Of a DNA stretch of 64,000 nucleotides, positions 36,203 through 45,053 are shown piece after piece (position 1 is the first letter of the stretch; each line of letters begins with the position of its first letter). The DNA is from an uncultured Paracoccaceae bacterium (lineage in GTDB: Bacteria; Pseudomonadota; Alphaproteobacteria; Rhodobacterales; Rhodobacteraceae). The translations under genes were made by a program, and so were the position numbers. The stretch is taken from the NCBI GenBank assembly GCA_947502145.1, contig CANMYO010000003.1, forward strand, positions 372,001 to 436,000, read 5' to 3'. The notes under the pieces are model-generated. The model worked only from the letters and a program-made list of their open reading frames with translations. It searched no databases and was not told the DNA's origin.

Positions 36203-36796
36203 ATGGCACGTAAACAAGGTTCACACTCTGAAATCACCGGCCCACGGGTCCGCGACGCCGCTTTAAGACTGATCGCCCAGCACGGCTTTGCCGCTGTGTC
36301 GATGCGCCAGATCGCGGCCGAGGTCGGGGTCCAGGCAGGCGCGCTGTATAATTACATCGCCGACAAGCAAAGCCTGCTATTCGAGCTGATGAAAAGCCAC
36401 ATGGACGAACTGCTTGCCGCCTATGGGGCGGAAAGTCTGCCACACGATCCGACCGAGCGGCTTGACCATTTTACCCGGTTTCACATTCGTTTTCATTTGC
36501 CGCGCCGGGATCAGGTGTTTGTATCCTACATGGAACTGCGCAATCTGAGCGCGGACAACTTCGCACGTATCGAAGGACTTCGCCGCCAGTATGAAAACGC
36601 ACTGGAAGCGATTCTGCGGGACGGGATCGCCTCTGGCGCATTCCGCGTGACCGATAGCCGCATTGCAACCCGCGCGGTCATCGCAATGCTGACCGGGATC
36701 ACCAATTGGTATGATCCTGCGGGCCCCATCACGCAGGACCAGGTCGAGGACATCTACAAAGAGATGGTCCGCAATAGCGTCGCTGCAGCCATCTGA
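36203..36796 (+). CDS. TetR/AcrR-family transcriptional regulator
   Basis: This 197-residue protein has a TetR-type N-terminal helix-turn-helix, ALRLIAQHGFAAVSMRQIAA then GVQAGALYNYIADKQSL. The C-terminal ligand domain begins around residue 75 and contains LRNLSADNFARIEGLR. Its C-terminal pattern resembles regulators of acyl-CoA or fatty-acid catabolism, but that is weak. It precedes the hydroxyacid dehydrogenase by 81 bases on the same strand and may regulate it. Confidence 0.92.
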   Translation: MARKQGSHSEITGPRVRDAALRLIAQHGFAAVSMRQIAAEVGVQAGALYNYIADKQSLLFELMKSHMDELLAAYGAESLPHDPTERLDHFTRFHIRFHLPRRDQVFVSYMELRNLSADNFARIEGLRRQYENALEAILRDGIASGAFRVTDSRIATRAVIAMLTGITNWYDPAGPITQDQVEDIYKEMVRNSVAAAI

Positions 36797-36877
36797 CGCC
36801 CCGCATCGGGTCGGAAACAGACCAGACGCCACTACATGCCCTTGCGACCCTTGCCCAAATTGCAGGGAGGATTGCGC

Positions 36878-37822
36878 ATGAAAGTTGGCTTTATCGGACT
36901 TGGTAACGTCGGCGGCAAACTGGCGGGCAGCTTGCTGCGCAATGGCCATGACCTGACCGTTCATGACCTTGATCCTGATCTGGTCGCCACATTTGTCGAC
37001 CGTGGGGCGGTCGCCGGGCAATCGCCGGCACAGATGATGGCCACCTGTGAGGCGGTGATCACCTGCCTGCCTTCGCCTGCGGCCTGTGATGTGGTGGTCA
37101 GCGAAATGATCCCCAAGGTCATACCGGGCAAGATCTGGATGGAAATGTCGACAACAGACGCGCGCGAAGTCGCGCGTCTGGGGGCGCTCGTGCTGGCGGC
37201 CGGTGGCGCGGCTGTGGAATGCCCGGTGTCGGGCGGATGCCACCGTGCGGCAACCGGCAATATCAGCATTTTTGCCGGCTGCGACCGGGCCACGTTTGAG
37301 CGGGTCCTGCCGCTTTTGACGACCCTGGGGCGGCGTGTTTTGCATACAGGGCCGCTTGGGTCCGCCTCTCAGTTGAAGGTGATGACCAACTACCTTGCGA
37401 CCGCGAACCTGCTGTCCATTTGTGAGGCGCTGGTCACAATGAAGGCCGCCGGGTTGGATCTTGCCACCACCTATGAAGCGATCAAGATCAGTTCTGGCAC
37501 CTCGTTCGTGCATGAAACAGAGAGCCAGATGATCCTGAACGGCTGTCGCGATATCAACTTTACGATGGACCTTGTGAAAAAGGACATCGGTCTGTTTCAG
37601 GACATTGCAGCCGCACATGATGTCCCGCTTGAGATCAGCCCGCTCATGGTTCGGATTTTTGAAGATGGGATCAAACGCTATGGCCCGCGTGCGCAGTCGG
37701 ACGACATCATCCGCAGGCTAGAAGAGGCAACGGGTCTTGATGTTACCAGTCCAGGATTTCCGGCAGAGATGCTGGATGACGAACCCGAAGCGCCGGGCTA
37801 TGAGGTTGTGCCGTACCGCTAA
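36878..37822 (+). CDS. NAD(P)-dependent beta-hydroxyacid dehydrogenase family oxidoreductase
   Basis: The ATG at 36878 follows GGGAGG and gives 314 residues. The Rossmann motif is GFIGLGNVGGKLAGSLLRNG. A family substrate segment, VECPVSGGCHRAATGNISIF, replaces the usual DAPVSGG, and the catalytic Lys lies in QLKVMTNYLATANL. Relatives oxidise 3-hydroxyisobutyrate, tartronate semialdehyde or similar C3-C4 hydroxyacids. The substrate is not determined. Confidence 0.9.
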   Translation: MKVGFIGLGNVGGKLAGSLLRNGHDLTVHDLDPDLVATFVDRGAVAGQSPAQMMATCEAVITCLPSPAACDVVVSEMIPKVIPGKIWMEMSTTDAREVARLGALVLAAGGAAVECPVSGGCHRAATGNISIFAGCDRATFERVLPLLTTLGRRVLHTGPLGSASQLKVMTNYLATANLLSICEALVTMKAAGLDLATTYEAIKISSGTSFVHETESQMILNGCRDINFTMDLVKKDIGLFQDIAAAHDVPLEISPLMVRIFEDGIKRYGPRAQSDDIIRRLEEATGLDVTSPGFPAEMLDDEPEAPGYEVVPYR

Positions 37823-37892
37823 GGCTGGTCAAGAGGGCATCAGCGGGCTATCCGCATGACATCGAAACTTGCAGCAATCTTTGGGGGCAGCA

Positions 37893-38375
37893 GTGTTTTC
37901 ACCTGATGAGGATGGCGTCTTTGCGCGCATAACCGTAAGCCCGGGCCGGCGGTTGATGGCGCTTGTTGTGCTTTATGGATTTGGCGCATTGCTGATCTAC
38001 ATGGCATTTTCCAGTCTTGCAGGGGCTTTTGGCACGGTCATTCTCATTGCCTTGGGGATCGCTGTGCTTGTCGGGGCAGAGGCGATGCGCCGTAACGCAA
38101 ATGCCGAATTGTTGCTGACCGCTGCGGGTTTGGAAGACCAGACCGGCCTGCTGCTGGCGCCGATAGACCAGATCCAATCGGTGTCGCGCGGTGCCTTTGC
38201 GGCCAAACCGTCCAACGGGTTCACGCTGGTGATGAAAACCAAGCAGCCCCGGGGCTGGAAACCGGGGCTGTGGTGGCGCATCGGCCGCCGTGTCGGCGTT
38301 GGTGGTGTTGTGTCTGCCGGTGCGGCCAAATTCATGGCCGAGCAGATTGCATTCCGGATCGCGGAGAAACCTTAG
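37893..38375 (+). CDS. Small two-helix membrane protein of unknown function
   Basis: The GTG at 37893 with GGGGG five bases upstream is preferred over a TTG at 37869, giving 160 residues. Two adjacent hydrophobic segments (about 22-65: LMALVVLYGFGALLIYMAF and TVILIALGIAVLVGAEAM) are followed by a cytoplasmic or soluble C-terminal domain with DQIQSVSRGAFAAK. That domain resembles a PH-like fold of bacterial membrane proteins, but I cannot name a family with confidence. It converges with the Tad-like genes, overlapping by four bases. Confidence 0.7.
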   Translation: MFSPDEDGVFARITVSPGRRLMALVVLYGFGALLIYMAFSSLAGAFGTVILIALGIAVLVGAEAMRRNANAELLLTAAGLEDQTGLLLAPIDQIQSVSRGAFAAKPSNGFTLVMKTKQPRGWKPGLWWRIGRRVGVGGVVSAGAAKFMAEQIAFRIAEKP

Positions 38376-38992
38376 CAGACCTCGGTCGCAGCCCCGCTGT
38401 TAGGGGTTTCGTTCCAGCACAACCGCGAGGTAAAGCGCGGACTGATCACTGTAAATGTGTCCATTTCAACGTCATTGGATAGCGCTGGCGTCCAGGACGG
38501 GTTGTAAGGTGGCGAATAATCAACCCAGGTCTCGACCAGGATCGCCTGCTCTCCATCTGACATGACCGGCAAGCGGTTCGCCATGCCACGAACATCCGCA
38601 GTGGTCAGCTCAGGGCGGGTGTTCGACCCCTCCACCTTGGACCAAACACGATGATAGTGGCCCGTGGCTGAGGCGCTGTGCTGGTGCCACTTGAAAACAG
38701 TGACGCGCAGTTCGGGTGAATCGTCATGCAGCGTCAGGAACCCCATCAGATCTTTGGCACCTTCCATATAACTCGGCGTCACATAGCCGGTCTCCCGGCT
38801 GAACATGTCCGCAATCGTCAGGTTGGCCTTTTCGTTAATCGCTTCGGCGCGATAGGCGTCAAAATAGACAAGGGTCGCAAGAAAAGCCCAGACCAGGATC
38901 GGGACCATCATCAGCGTTTCAACCGCGATGCTGCCCTCTTCGTCGGCGCGCCAACGCCGCAGCGCCAGTGCAAGATTGCGGGGACGGATCAT
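38372..38992 (-). CDS. TadE/TadF-like pseudopilin protein
   Basis: The 206-residue product begins with a basic segment, then EEGSIAVETLMMVPILVWAF. This is the Gly-x4-Glu processing motif followed by a hydrophobic helix, as in Flp-pilus pseudopilins. The rest is periplasmic with Cys residues at the C terminus. It overlaps the preceding gene by four bases and is the last of three coupled genes. TadE/F proteins are minor pilins of tight-adherence pili. Confidence 0.82.
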   Translation of the reverse strand: MIRPRNLALALRRWRADEEGSIAVETLMMVPILVWAFLATLVYFDAYRAEAINEKANLTIADMFSRETGYVTPSYMEGAKDLMGFLTLHDDSPELRVTVFKWHQHSASATGHYHRVWSKVEGSNTRPELTTADVRGMANRLPVMSDGEQAILVETWVDYSPPYNPSWTPALSNDVEMDTFTVISPRFTSRLCWNETPNSGAATEVC

Positions 38993-39537
38993 TGGAACGG
39001 CTCCATCACATATGACGAGGTCGCAACAAGGGCATAAGACCCTTGGCTCTTTTTGGGGATATGTTTCCCAAGACCTGTTGACGGGATCATTGGTTCAAAC
39101 AGAACGCAAGCGCGCAGCACCATCAGTTCGTTATTGCCGCCGGTATTGGAAAACGTGATTACAGGCTGGTTTGGCTCGTCCAGATCAACACAGTCGATGT
39201 CGCCCATCGGGACCCAATTGCGCATGTCGCGGCGCTTCATTTCTAACCGGATATTCGTCAGGCAGTCAGGGATGATGCTGGCATATTCGCAAATCCGCGC
39301 CGACAGGACGTCGTTCGTCGGATTTGGAATCCGCCCGATGCGGACTTCGCGGACGGTCTGATCCATGCCGCGTTCCAGCATGACGTGCCGGGTAGACATC
39401 ACACCCCCTTCGTAAGCGGATGTGAACAAGAGCATAAAGCCGGGCAGTACCAACATCAGTTCAAGCGTGCCGTTGCCGCTATCATCCGCGCGGAAGGCGC
39501 GTAGGCGCTGGGCCAGCTTGGTAATCATACCAATCAT
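38989..39537 (-). CDS. TadE-like pseudopilin protein
   Basis: This 182-residue protein carries SGNGTLELMLVLPGFMLLF near residues 19-38: a processing-type Gly, Glu five residues on, and a hydrophobic helix. Short Cys-containing segments (ICEYASIIPDCL, DIDCVDL) follow in the exported part. It overlaps both neighbouring genes by four bases. By family it would be a minor subunit of a Flp/Tad pilus or a related secretion structure in the envelope. Confidence 0.82.
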   Translation of the reverse strand: MIGMITKLAQRLRAFRADDSGNGTLELMLVLPGFMLLFTSAYEGGVMSTRHVMLERGMDQTVREVRIGRIPNPTNDVLSARICEYASIIPDCLTNIRLEMKRRDMRNWVPMGDIDCVDLDEPNQPVITFSNTGGNNELMVLRACVLFEPMIPSTGLGKHIPKKSQGSYALVATSSYVMEPFQ

Positions 39538-41060
39538 TGAGTCAACCTCAGGTCCGTAATCTGCTTGGCGATATCTTCAAAGATCTGCACCAGCTCGGCA
39601 CCGCTGGTTTCGTAATAGAATCCAGGCCCGGACGAACAGGCAGACAATTGTCCCTTGCCGCGTGCATCCTCAATCGCGTCGTTGTCCGTCCCCATTGCGA
39701 TCGCATAAATAATGATGTCGCGACCCGGCGCCTTCGCAGCGTTGCACATTGCTGTCATGTAGGTATCGCCAATATCAGCGTCATACTTGCGATAGCGCCA
39801 GTTTGAATAGCTGCTGTAGTAGAGGTTGGACTGACGGAAGTAGGGCAGGTTGGTTTGCGCCCACTGCGCCCGCTCGCTTGGTGAATCGTAGTGCCAGCTA
39901 TGCAAGCGGTTGGAATTGTCATTCTGTCCATCGCTCATCAGCACGACATATTTCTTGGTCGCGCCAGAGGCTGCCTGATTCTGATAGGCCACAGGGCGAT
40001 TGATAAACGCAGGATCCTGCATCGCCGCCGGCAGGCTGGTGTAGGTGGCATTGAACGATGGATCCAACAGCGCGACGCCCCACTTCAGACCCAGAAAGAT
40101 CGACGTACCCGAGCGGGGGTGAAACTTCGCAATATTGTCGGTCAAAGTCGTGGCATTCTGCGTCAGCGGAACGATCGCCTCAAACTCTTGTTGCGGGCAA
40201 ACAGGTTGGTTGATGACCGGCAGATAGGTGATGCCGCTATACCAACTGACACCTTCGTCCACGAGACCATCGCCATTCGTGTCATATGCGCCGTTCGACT
40301 GAAAGTGCTGAACCTGTTCCAATGGAGTGCTGTCATCCAGATCAGTGGATGAATATGCAGTCGCGGGGAACTCCAGGCAGTGCGAATAGTTGTGCTGCTG
40401 GCTGGTGTTGAGCACATCAAACAGCTCCTGCCCCACGTTCACATGTTCTGAGTAGGGCACAAGCGACAATGACACTTTGTCAGCGTAAATCGGGTCAAGA
40501 AGTGTATCTACAAATGCTGTTGACGCTTGGATCAGCCGATCAATCCGCTTTACACCACCGGTGCCGGGAATTTCTTCGCGCATCGAACCTGAAACGTCCA
40601 CGACCAGCGACACTTCGATATTGCCAACGCCTTCAACGGCGGTCGAGGTAGAGGTCGCGGTCAGCGTGTCCATGCCAATCAGGCGCAGGAAGTAGGTATT
40701 CAACACCAACTCGCCGTTCGCGGTTACTTCCCGATAGTCATTGCTGGCCGGTGAAACGATCGGGTCGCCCTTAAGATGGTCGGCCATCCCGGCCTTCTCA
40801 AAGTAGTCACGCACCACATCATCAGCATCAAGCGACTGGTCAAGATCCGCTGCGGCCAGCACGGCGCGGTCGGTCAGGCCCTGCAGCGTGGCGCGCCGGG
40901 ATTCAAACCGCATGAAATCAACTGCCATCCCGCCAAGGATCAGCATTAAAACAAGAAGGAAAAGCGTCAATACGATTACGCTACCGTCCTCTTCCTTTCG
41001 AAAGCGCGACAGTAGGCCCCGAAATGCGCGGGCGTGCATACGTGTTTTCAACATCATCAT
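39534..41060 (-). CDS. TadG-like protein with von Willebrand factor A domain
   Basis: I use the first of three consecutive ATGs at 41060, giving 508 residues. An N-terminal helix (GSVIVLTLFLLVLMLILGGM) is followed from about residue 135 by a vWA domain. Its MIDAS motif DVSGSM sits in VSLVVDVSGSMREEIPG, and DGQN lies in VLMSDGQNDNSN. TadG proteins combine a pilin-like N terminus with a vWA adhesion or assembly domain. It is the first gene of the three-gene Tad-like unit; pilin, prepilin peptidase and motor genes are not in the window. Confidence 0.88.
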   Translation of the reverse strand: MMMLKTRMHARAFRGLLSRFRKEEDGSVIVLTLFLLVLMLILGGMAVDFMRFESRRATLQGLTDRAVLAAADLDQSLDADDVVRDYFEKAGMADHLKGDPIVSPASNDYREVTANGELVLNTYFLRLIGMDTLTATSTSTAVEGVGNIEVSLVVDVSGSMREEIPGTGGVKRIDRLIQASTAFVDTLLDPIYADKVSLSLVPYSEHVNVGQELFDVLNTSQQHNYSHCLEFPATAYSSTDLDDSTPLEQVQHFQSNGAYDTNGDGLVDEGVSWYSGITYLPVINQPVCPQQEFEAIVPLTQNATTLTDNIAKFHPRSGTSIFLGLKWGVALLDPSFNATYTSLPAAMQDPAFINRPVAYQNQAASGATKKYVVLMSDGQNDNSNRLHSWHYDSPSERAQWAQTNLPYFRQSNLYYSSYSNWRYRKYDADIGDTYMTAMCNAAKAPGRDIIIYAIAMGTDNDAIEDARGKGQLSACSSGPGFYYETSGAELVQIFEDIAKQITDLRLTQ

Positions 41061-41411
41061 CGTTCCGTTCCCATCTACATGGTCGATCCTTCCCACAGCG
41101 CCCACATCGCAGGGTCGGATTTCACCAACGCCGGTTAAACCACTGGCCTGTGACCGAATTGGGGCGAAAGCGGGGCGTTATGACTTCAATTTGCGTTAGG
41201 TTTGATGACAATGCCGGTGAACCACCCAAAGTGTTCACCAGGGCCCAACAATCGGCAGGCGGTCGAATTGGCTGACAAAGCGCGGCTCAGAAGCGATTTG
41301 AACTCAATTTTCGAAAGTTGATGAATATTTAAGCGAAACCCGCGAATCACGGTTACGATAGGGCAGGCGCAGGATGCGCCAGCTCAGTCTTGCGCTATAA
41401 AGGATAGATAC
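41061..41411. other. Divergent intergenic region between tadG-like and gdh
   Basis: These 351 bases hold no supported gene. An AT-rich stretch near 41290-41335 contains TTGAAC at 41298-41303 and TGAATATT at 41322-41329, a possible promoter toward gdh with imperfect spacing. A perfect 6-bp hairpin, GGCGCA-GGA-TGCGCC, lies at 41366-41380 in the presumed gdh leader. One GAATC (GANTC methylation) site is at 41344-41348. The gdh ribosome site is AAAGGAT at 41400-41406. Confidence 0.5.
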
Positions 41412-42854
41412 ATGGCCCCTAAAGACGCCGCACTGCCAGAACCAAGCTTTCGCGAATCCGTAGACATTATGTTCAATCGGGCCGTTGCCCTGATGGACCT
41501 CAGTCCAGGTCTGGAAGAAAAAATCAGGGTTTGTAATGCCACTTATACGGTCCGCTTTGGTGTGCGGTTGCGTGGGGCGATCCATACCTTTGTTGGCTAT
41601 CGTTCCGTCCATTCGGAACATATGGAACCGGTCAAAGGCGGGATTCGCTATGCCACCGGCGTCAATCAGGACGAGGTGGAGGCGCTGGCCGCGTTGATGA
41701 CCTATAAATGCGCGCTGGTCGAAGCGCCGTTTGGCGGATCAAAGGGCGGGCTCTGTATTGACCCGCGGGACTGGGAAGAACACGAGCTTGAGCAAATCAC
41801 CCGGCGCTTTGCCTATGAACTGGCCAAACGTGACCTGATCAATCCCAGCCAGAACGTTCCTGCCCCCGACATGGGCACGGGAGAGCGCGAGATGGCATGG
41901 ATTGCCGACCAGTATCGCCGGATGAACACCACCGACATCAACTCGGCCGCTTGTGTGACCGGCAAGCCGGTGAACGCGGGCGGCATTCAGGGCCGGACCG
42001 AAGCAACCGGGCGGGGCGTGCAATATGCCCTACAGGAATTTTTCCGCCACGAGGAAGACAAGAAAGCCGCCGGTCTTTCGGGCACGCTTGCGGGCAAGCG
42101 CGTTGTCGTGCAGGGCCTCGGCAACGTGGGTTACCACGCCGCCAAGTTCCTGTCGCAGGAAGACGGCAGCAAGATTACCGGCATCATCGAACGCGATGGC
42201 GCGCTGCATGACGAGGACGGGATCGACGTTGACGCAGTGCGCGACTGGATTGTGAAACACGGCGGTGTTGCCGGCTATCCGGATGCAAGCCACCGTGTAA
42301 ATGGCGCCGAACTGCTTGAGATTGACTGCGACATCCTGATTCCCGCAGCACTTGAGGGGGTGATCAACATGTCTAACGCAGAACGCATCAAGGCCCCCCT
42401 GATCATTGAGGCTGCGAACGGGCCGGTGACAGCGGGTGCCGATGAAATTCTGCAAAAGAAGGGCTGCGTGATTATTCCCGATATGTATGCCAATGCGGGC
42501 GGTGTCACGGTCAGCTATTTTGAGTGGGTCAAGAATCTGTCCCACATCCGGTTTGGCCGGATGCAGCGCCGCGCCGAAGAAGCACGGCACGAGTTGATCG
42601 TTTCAGAGCTTGAGCGTCTGGACGATATGCTTGAACACCGCTGGTCAATGACGCCCGATTTCAAGCAGAAATACCTGCGTGGTGCGGGTGAACTTGAACT
42701 TGTCCGCTCTGGCTTGGACGACACGATGCGTTCAGCCTATCAGGCGATGCGTGAAGTCTGGCACAGCCGTGCGGACGTCAAGGATTTGCGCACCGCTGCC
42801 TATCTGGTGTCGATCCGCAAGGTCGCTGACAGCTATCGCGCCAAGGGTCTTTAG
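41412..42854 (+). CDS. NAD-type glutamate dehydrogenase (Glu/Leu/Phe/Val family)
   Basis: The 480-residue product shows the dehydrogenase family motifs VKGGIRYATGVNQDEVEALA, APFGGSKGGLCIDPRDW with the catalytic Lys region, QNVPAPDMGTGEREMAW and GRTEATGRGVQYAL. The nucleotide-binding fold is GLGNVGYHAAKFL. It interconverts glutamate and 2-oxoglutarate with ammonia. Length and pattern fit the catabolic type rather than the 450-residue NADP type. An AAAGGAT site precedes the ATG. A strong inverted repeat follows 59 bases after the stop. Confidence 0.95.
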   Translation: MAPKDAALPEPSFRESVDIMFNRAVALMDLSPGLEEKIRVCNATYTVRFGVRLRGAIHTFVGYRSVHSEHMEPVKGGIRYATGVNQDEVEALAALMTYKCALVEAPFGGSKGGLCIDPRDWEEHELEQITRRFAYELAKRDLINPSQNVPAPDMGTGEREMAWIADQYRRMNTTDINSAACVTGKPVNAGGIQGRTEATGRGVQYALQEFFRHEEDKKAAGLSGTLAGKRVVVQGLGNVGYHAAKFLSQEDGSKITGIIERDGALHDEDGIDVDAVRDWIVKHGGVAGYPDASHRVNGAELLEIDCDILIPAALEGVINMSNAERIKAPLIIEAANGPVTAGADEILQKKGCVIIPDMYANAGGVTVSYFEWVKNLSHIRFGRMQRRAEEARHELIVSELERLDDMLEHRWSMTPDFKQKYLRGAGELELVRSGLDDTMRSAYQAMREVWHSRADVKDLRTAAYLVSIRKVADSYRAKGL

Positions 42855-42883
42855 GCCCATCCGACAGCGTAGTCGAACTGACC

Positions 42884-43438
42884 ATGCGGCCAGATGATCC
42901 GCCGCTTGACCAAGCAGAACCGGGTGCAATGCAGCCGGTTCTGCTACACTTTCGACTGAGCGAGGGGCAGTTTATCTCTGCCTGTAATGCGCTTTGGGCG
43001 CATCGCGCCATTGGTCCTGTCGGCAATATCATTGGCGGAACATTCGTCACGGTTATCGGCGCGTTCATGCTCTGGCAAGCGGTGCCCGGAGTATTCCCCT
43101 GGATTGTTTCGCTGATCGGTTTGATTGTCCTGTGCCTGAATTTTGCCCGCGACAGGGTGTGGCGTCACTATTACCGCCTGTCAGCCAAGTACAGTGATGT
43201 GATTGCTGTCAGCTTTTCCCAAAGCGGTCTGCGCGTCACGTCGGCAGAAGGGCATAACCAGTTGGTGTGGTCGGAATTCTCGTCCTACGTGGTGAATGAC
43301 CGTTACTTTTATCTGATTGTGGATCAGCGCAATTTTTCAATTATCCCGCAAGATCAGTTCGAAAATCCGACTGACCGTGCGGCCGCAGAGCGACTGATCA
43401 CCAAAAATGTCAAACCACTGACGCGCCGCTACGTCTAA
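42884..43438 (+). CDS. YcxB-like membrane protein
   Basis: The product is 184 residues from the ATG at 42884, or 169 residues from an ATG at 42929. Neither start has a good ribosome site, and the second lies inside the loop of a hairpin. Two hydrophobic segments (IGPVGNIIGGTFVTVIGAFM and WIVSLIGLIVLCLNF) are followed by a C-terminal domain with VSFSQSGLRVTSAEGH and FYLIVDQRNFSIIP, the YcxB pattern. The family is of unknown function. Confidence 0.78.
   Translation: MRPDDPPLDQAEPGAMQPVLLHFRLSEGQFISACNALWAHRAIGPVGNIIGGTFVTVIGAFMLWQAVPGVFPWIVSLIGLIVLCLNFARDRVWRHYYRLSAKYSDVIAVSFSQSGLRVTSAEGHNQLVWSEFSSYVVNDRYFYLIVDQRNFSIIPQDQFENPTDRAAAERLITKNVKPLTRRYV
42913..42945 (+). terminator. Strong hairpin after gdh, overlapping the ycxB-like 5' end
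   Basis: Arms AGCAGAACCGG (42913-42923) and CCGGTTCTGCT (42935-42945) are perfectly complementary over 11 bp with an 11-base loop. No proper T run follows (ACACTTTCG). The position, about 60 bases after the gdh stop, suggests a terminator or mRNA-end stabiliser. The loop contains the alternative ATG (42929) of the next ORF, so the fold could also control that start. Confidence 0.55.
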
Positions 43439-43529
43439 GGCTGGCGTCCATCCGCGACATGACATGCCGGTTTTCCACTGCTCTGGCCCGGATACCTTGC
43501 TAAGGTGAGGCAAGCTCAGGGATGCGCAA

Positions 43530-44783
43530 ATGGGATATTCAGGGTTCAAGGTTATCAAGGAGGGTCTGTTTGGGCAGCGTGGCTGGAAACCTGTCTGGCG
43601 CGACCCCGACCCCAAACCTGAATATGACGTCATCATCATCGGCGGCGGTGGTCACGGATTGTCCACGGCATTTTATCTGGCCAAAGAGCACGGGATCACC
43701 AATGTCGCGGTATTGGAGAAAGGATACCTTGGCGGCGGCAACGTCGGGCGCAACACCACGATCGTCCGGGCCAATTACATGCTGCCGGGCAACTCCGAAT
43801 TCTACTCCCATTCGCTGAAACTCTGGGAAGGGATGGAGCAAGAGCTGAACTATAATACGATGATGTCCCAGCGTGGGGTCATCATGCTTTGCCATTCCGA
43901 CGGGCAGCGTGATCTTTTTGCGCGCCGCGGTAATGCGATGATCAATCAAGGGGATGATGCCGAATTGCTCGACCCGGCAGGGGTGCGGCGCGAACTGCCC
44001 TATCTTGATTTCGACAATATCCGATTCCCGATATACGGCGGCCTTTTGCACCGGCGCGGTGGCACCGCGCGCCATGATGCAGTCGCTTGGGGATATGCCC
44101 GTGGGGCTGACCAACGCGGTGTCGATCTGATCCAGAATTGCGAAGTCACGGGGATCGACATCAAGGGTGGCGTCGTCACAGGCGTGCAAACCACCCGGGG
44201 TGCAATCCGGGCCAATAAAGTTGGTATCGTTGTTGCCGGCCGTTCGGGACAGGTAGCGGCAATGGCAGGCCTGCGCCTGCCGATCGAAAGCCACGTCTTG
44301 CAAGCGTTTGTGTCAGAGGGACTAAAACCCTGCATCAACCATGTCGTTAGTTTTGGCATGGGGCATTTCTATATCAGCCAGTCTGACAAGGGGGGGCTGG
44401 TCTTTGGCGGCGATCTTGATTTTTACGCCTCCTACGCTGCGCGGGGCAACCTGCCGATGAAAGAACATGTTATGGAAGCTGCCATGACGCTGATGCCAAT
44501 GATAGGCAAAGCGCGGGTCTTGCGATCCTGGGGCGGGATCATGGATATGACCCCTGACGGTAGCCCGATCATCGACAAGACCCCGACCGAGGGACTCTTT
44601 ATCGACTGCGGCTGGTGTTATGGTGGCTTCAAGGCCGTACCGGGATCCGGCTATAGCTTTGCGCATCTGATGGCGACTGGAAACCTTCATGAACCTGCGG
44701 CGCGGTATCGACTGGACCGGTTCCGCACAGGCGCCGGGCTGATGGACGAAGAGGGCACCGGCTCTCAACACAATTTGCACTAA
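43530..44783 (+). CDS. soxB: Heterotetrameric sarcosine oxidase, beta subunit
   Basis: The product is 417 residues and begins MGYSGFKVIKEGLFGQRGWK, as in SoxB. The FAD-binding motif is VIIIGGGGHGLSTAFYLAKE, followed by KGYLGGGNVGRNTTIVR. The histidine in GTARHDAVAWGYARG is at the position that covalently binds FMN in this family. The subunit oxidises sarcosine to glycine and passes the methylene group to folate on the alpha subunit. It is the first of four adjacent sox genes in the order soxBDAG. Confidence 0.96.
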   Translation: MGYSGFKVIKEGLFGQRGWKPVWRDPDPKPEYDVIIIGGGGHGLSTAFYLAKEHGITNVAVLEKGYLGGGNVGRNTTIVRANYMLPGNSEFYSHSLKLWEGMEQELNYNTMMSQRGVIMLCHSDGQRDLFARRGNAMINQGDDAELLDPAGVRRELPYLDFDNIRFPIYGGLLHRRGGTARHDAVAWGYARGADQRGVDLIQNCEVTGIDIKGGVVTGVQTTRGAIRANKVGIVVAGRSGQVAAMAGLRLPIESHVLQAFVSEGLKPCINHVVSFGMGHFYISQSDKGGLVFGGDLDFYASYAARGNLPMKEHVMEAAMTLMPMIGKARVLRSWGGIMDMTPDGSPIIDKTPTEGLFIDCGWCYGGFKAVPGSGYSFAHLMATGNLHEPAARYRLDRFRTGAGLMDEEGTGSQHNLH

Positions 44784-44792
44784 GGGGGGGCG

Positions 44793-45053
44793 ATGCGGAT
44801 CACTTGTCCTCATTGCGGCGAACGTGACGGGCGGGAATTTACCTATCGGGGCCATGCCCTTGCATTGCGGCGACCGGCCCCCGATGCGGGAGAGGCGGCC
44901 TGGGATGATTATCTGCACAACCGCGAAAACCCGGCGGGCGATACATCTGACCTTTGGTATCATGGCCCGTGCGGCGCATGGATCAAGGTTGATCGCAATA
45001 CCCTGACCCATACCGTTTCTGGCAGCACGCTTGCTGCAAAGGTGGCCCGATGA
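44793..45053 (+). CDS. soxD: Sarcosine oxidase, delta subunit
   Basis: This 86-residue protein starts MRITCPHCGERDGREFTYRG. CPHC and the later WYHGPCGAW supply Cys and His ligands for the zinc site of SoxD. Length and residues fit the delta subunit. It starts nine bases after the soxB stop, and its end overlaps soxA (ATGA). Confidence 0.95.
   Translation: MRITCPHCGERDGREFTYRGHALALRRPAPDAGEAAWDDYLHNRENPAGDTSDLWYHGPCGAWIKVDRNTLTHTVSGSTLAAKVAR

Noticed and set aside
43439-43529. Glycine riboswitch upstream of soxB
   Set aside because: The region is only 91 bases and shows no paired aptamer motifs.
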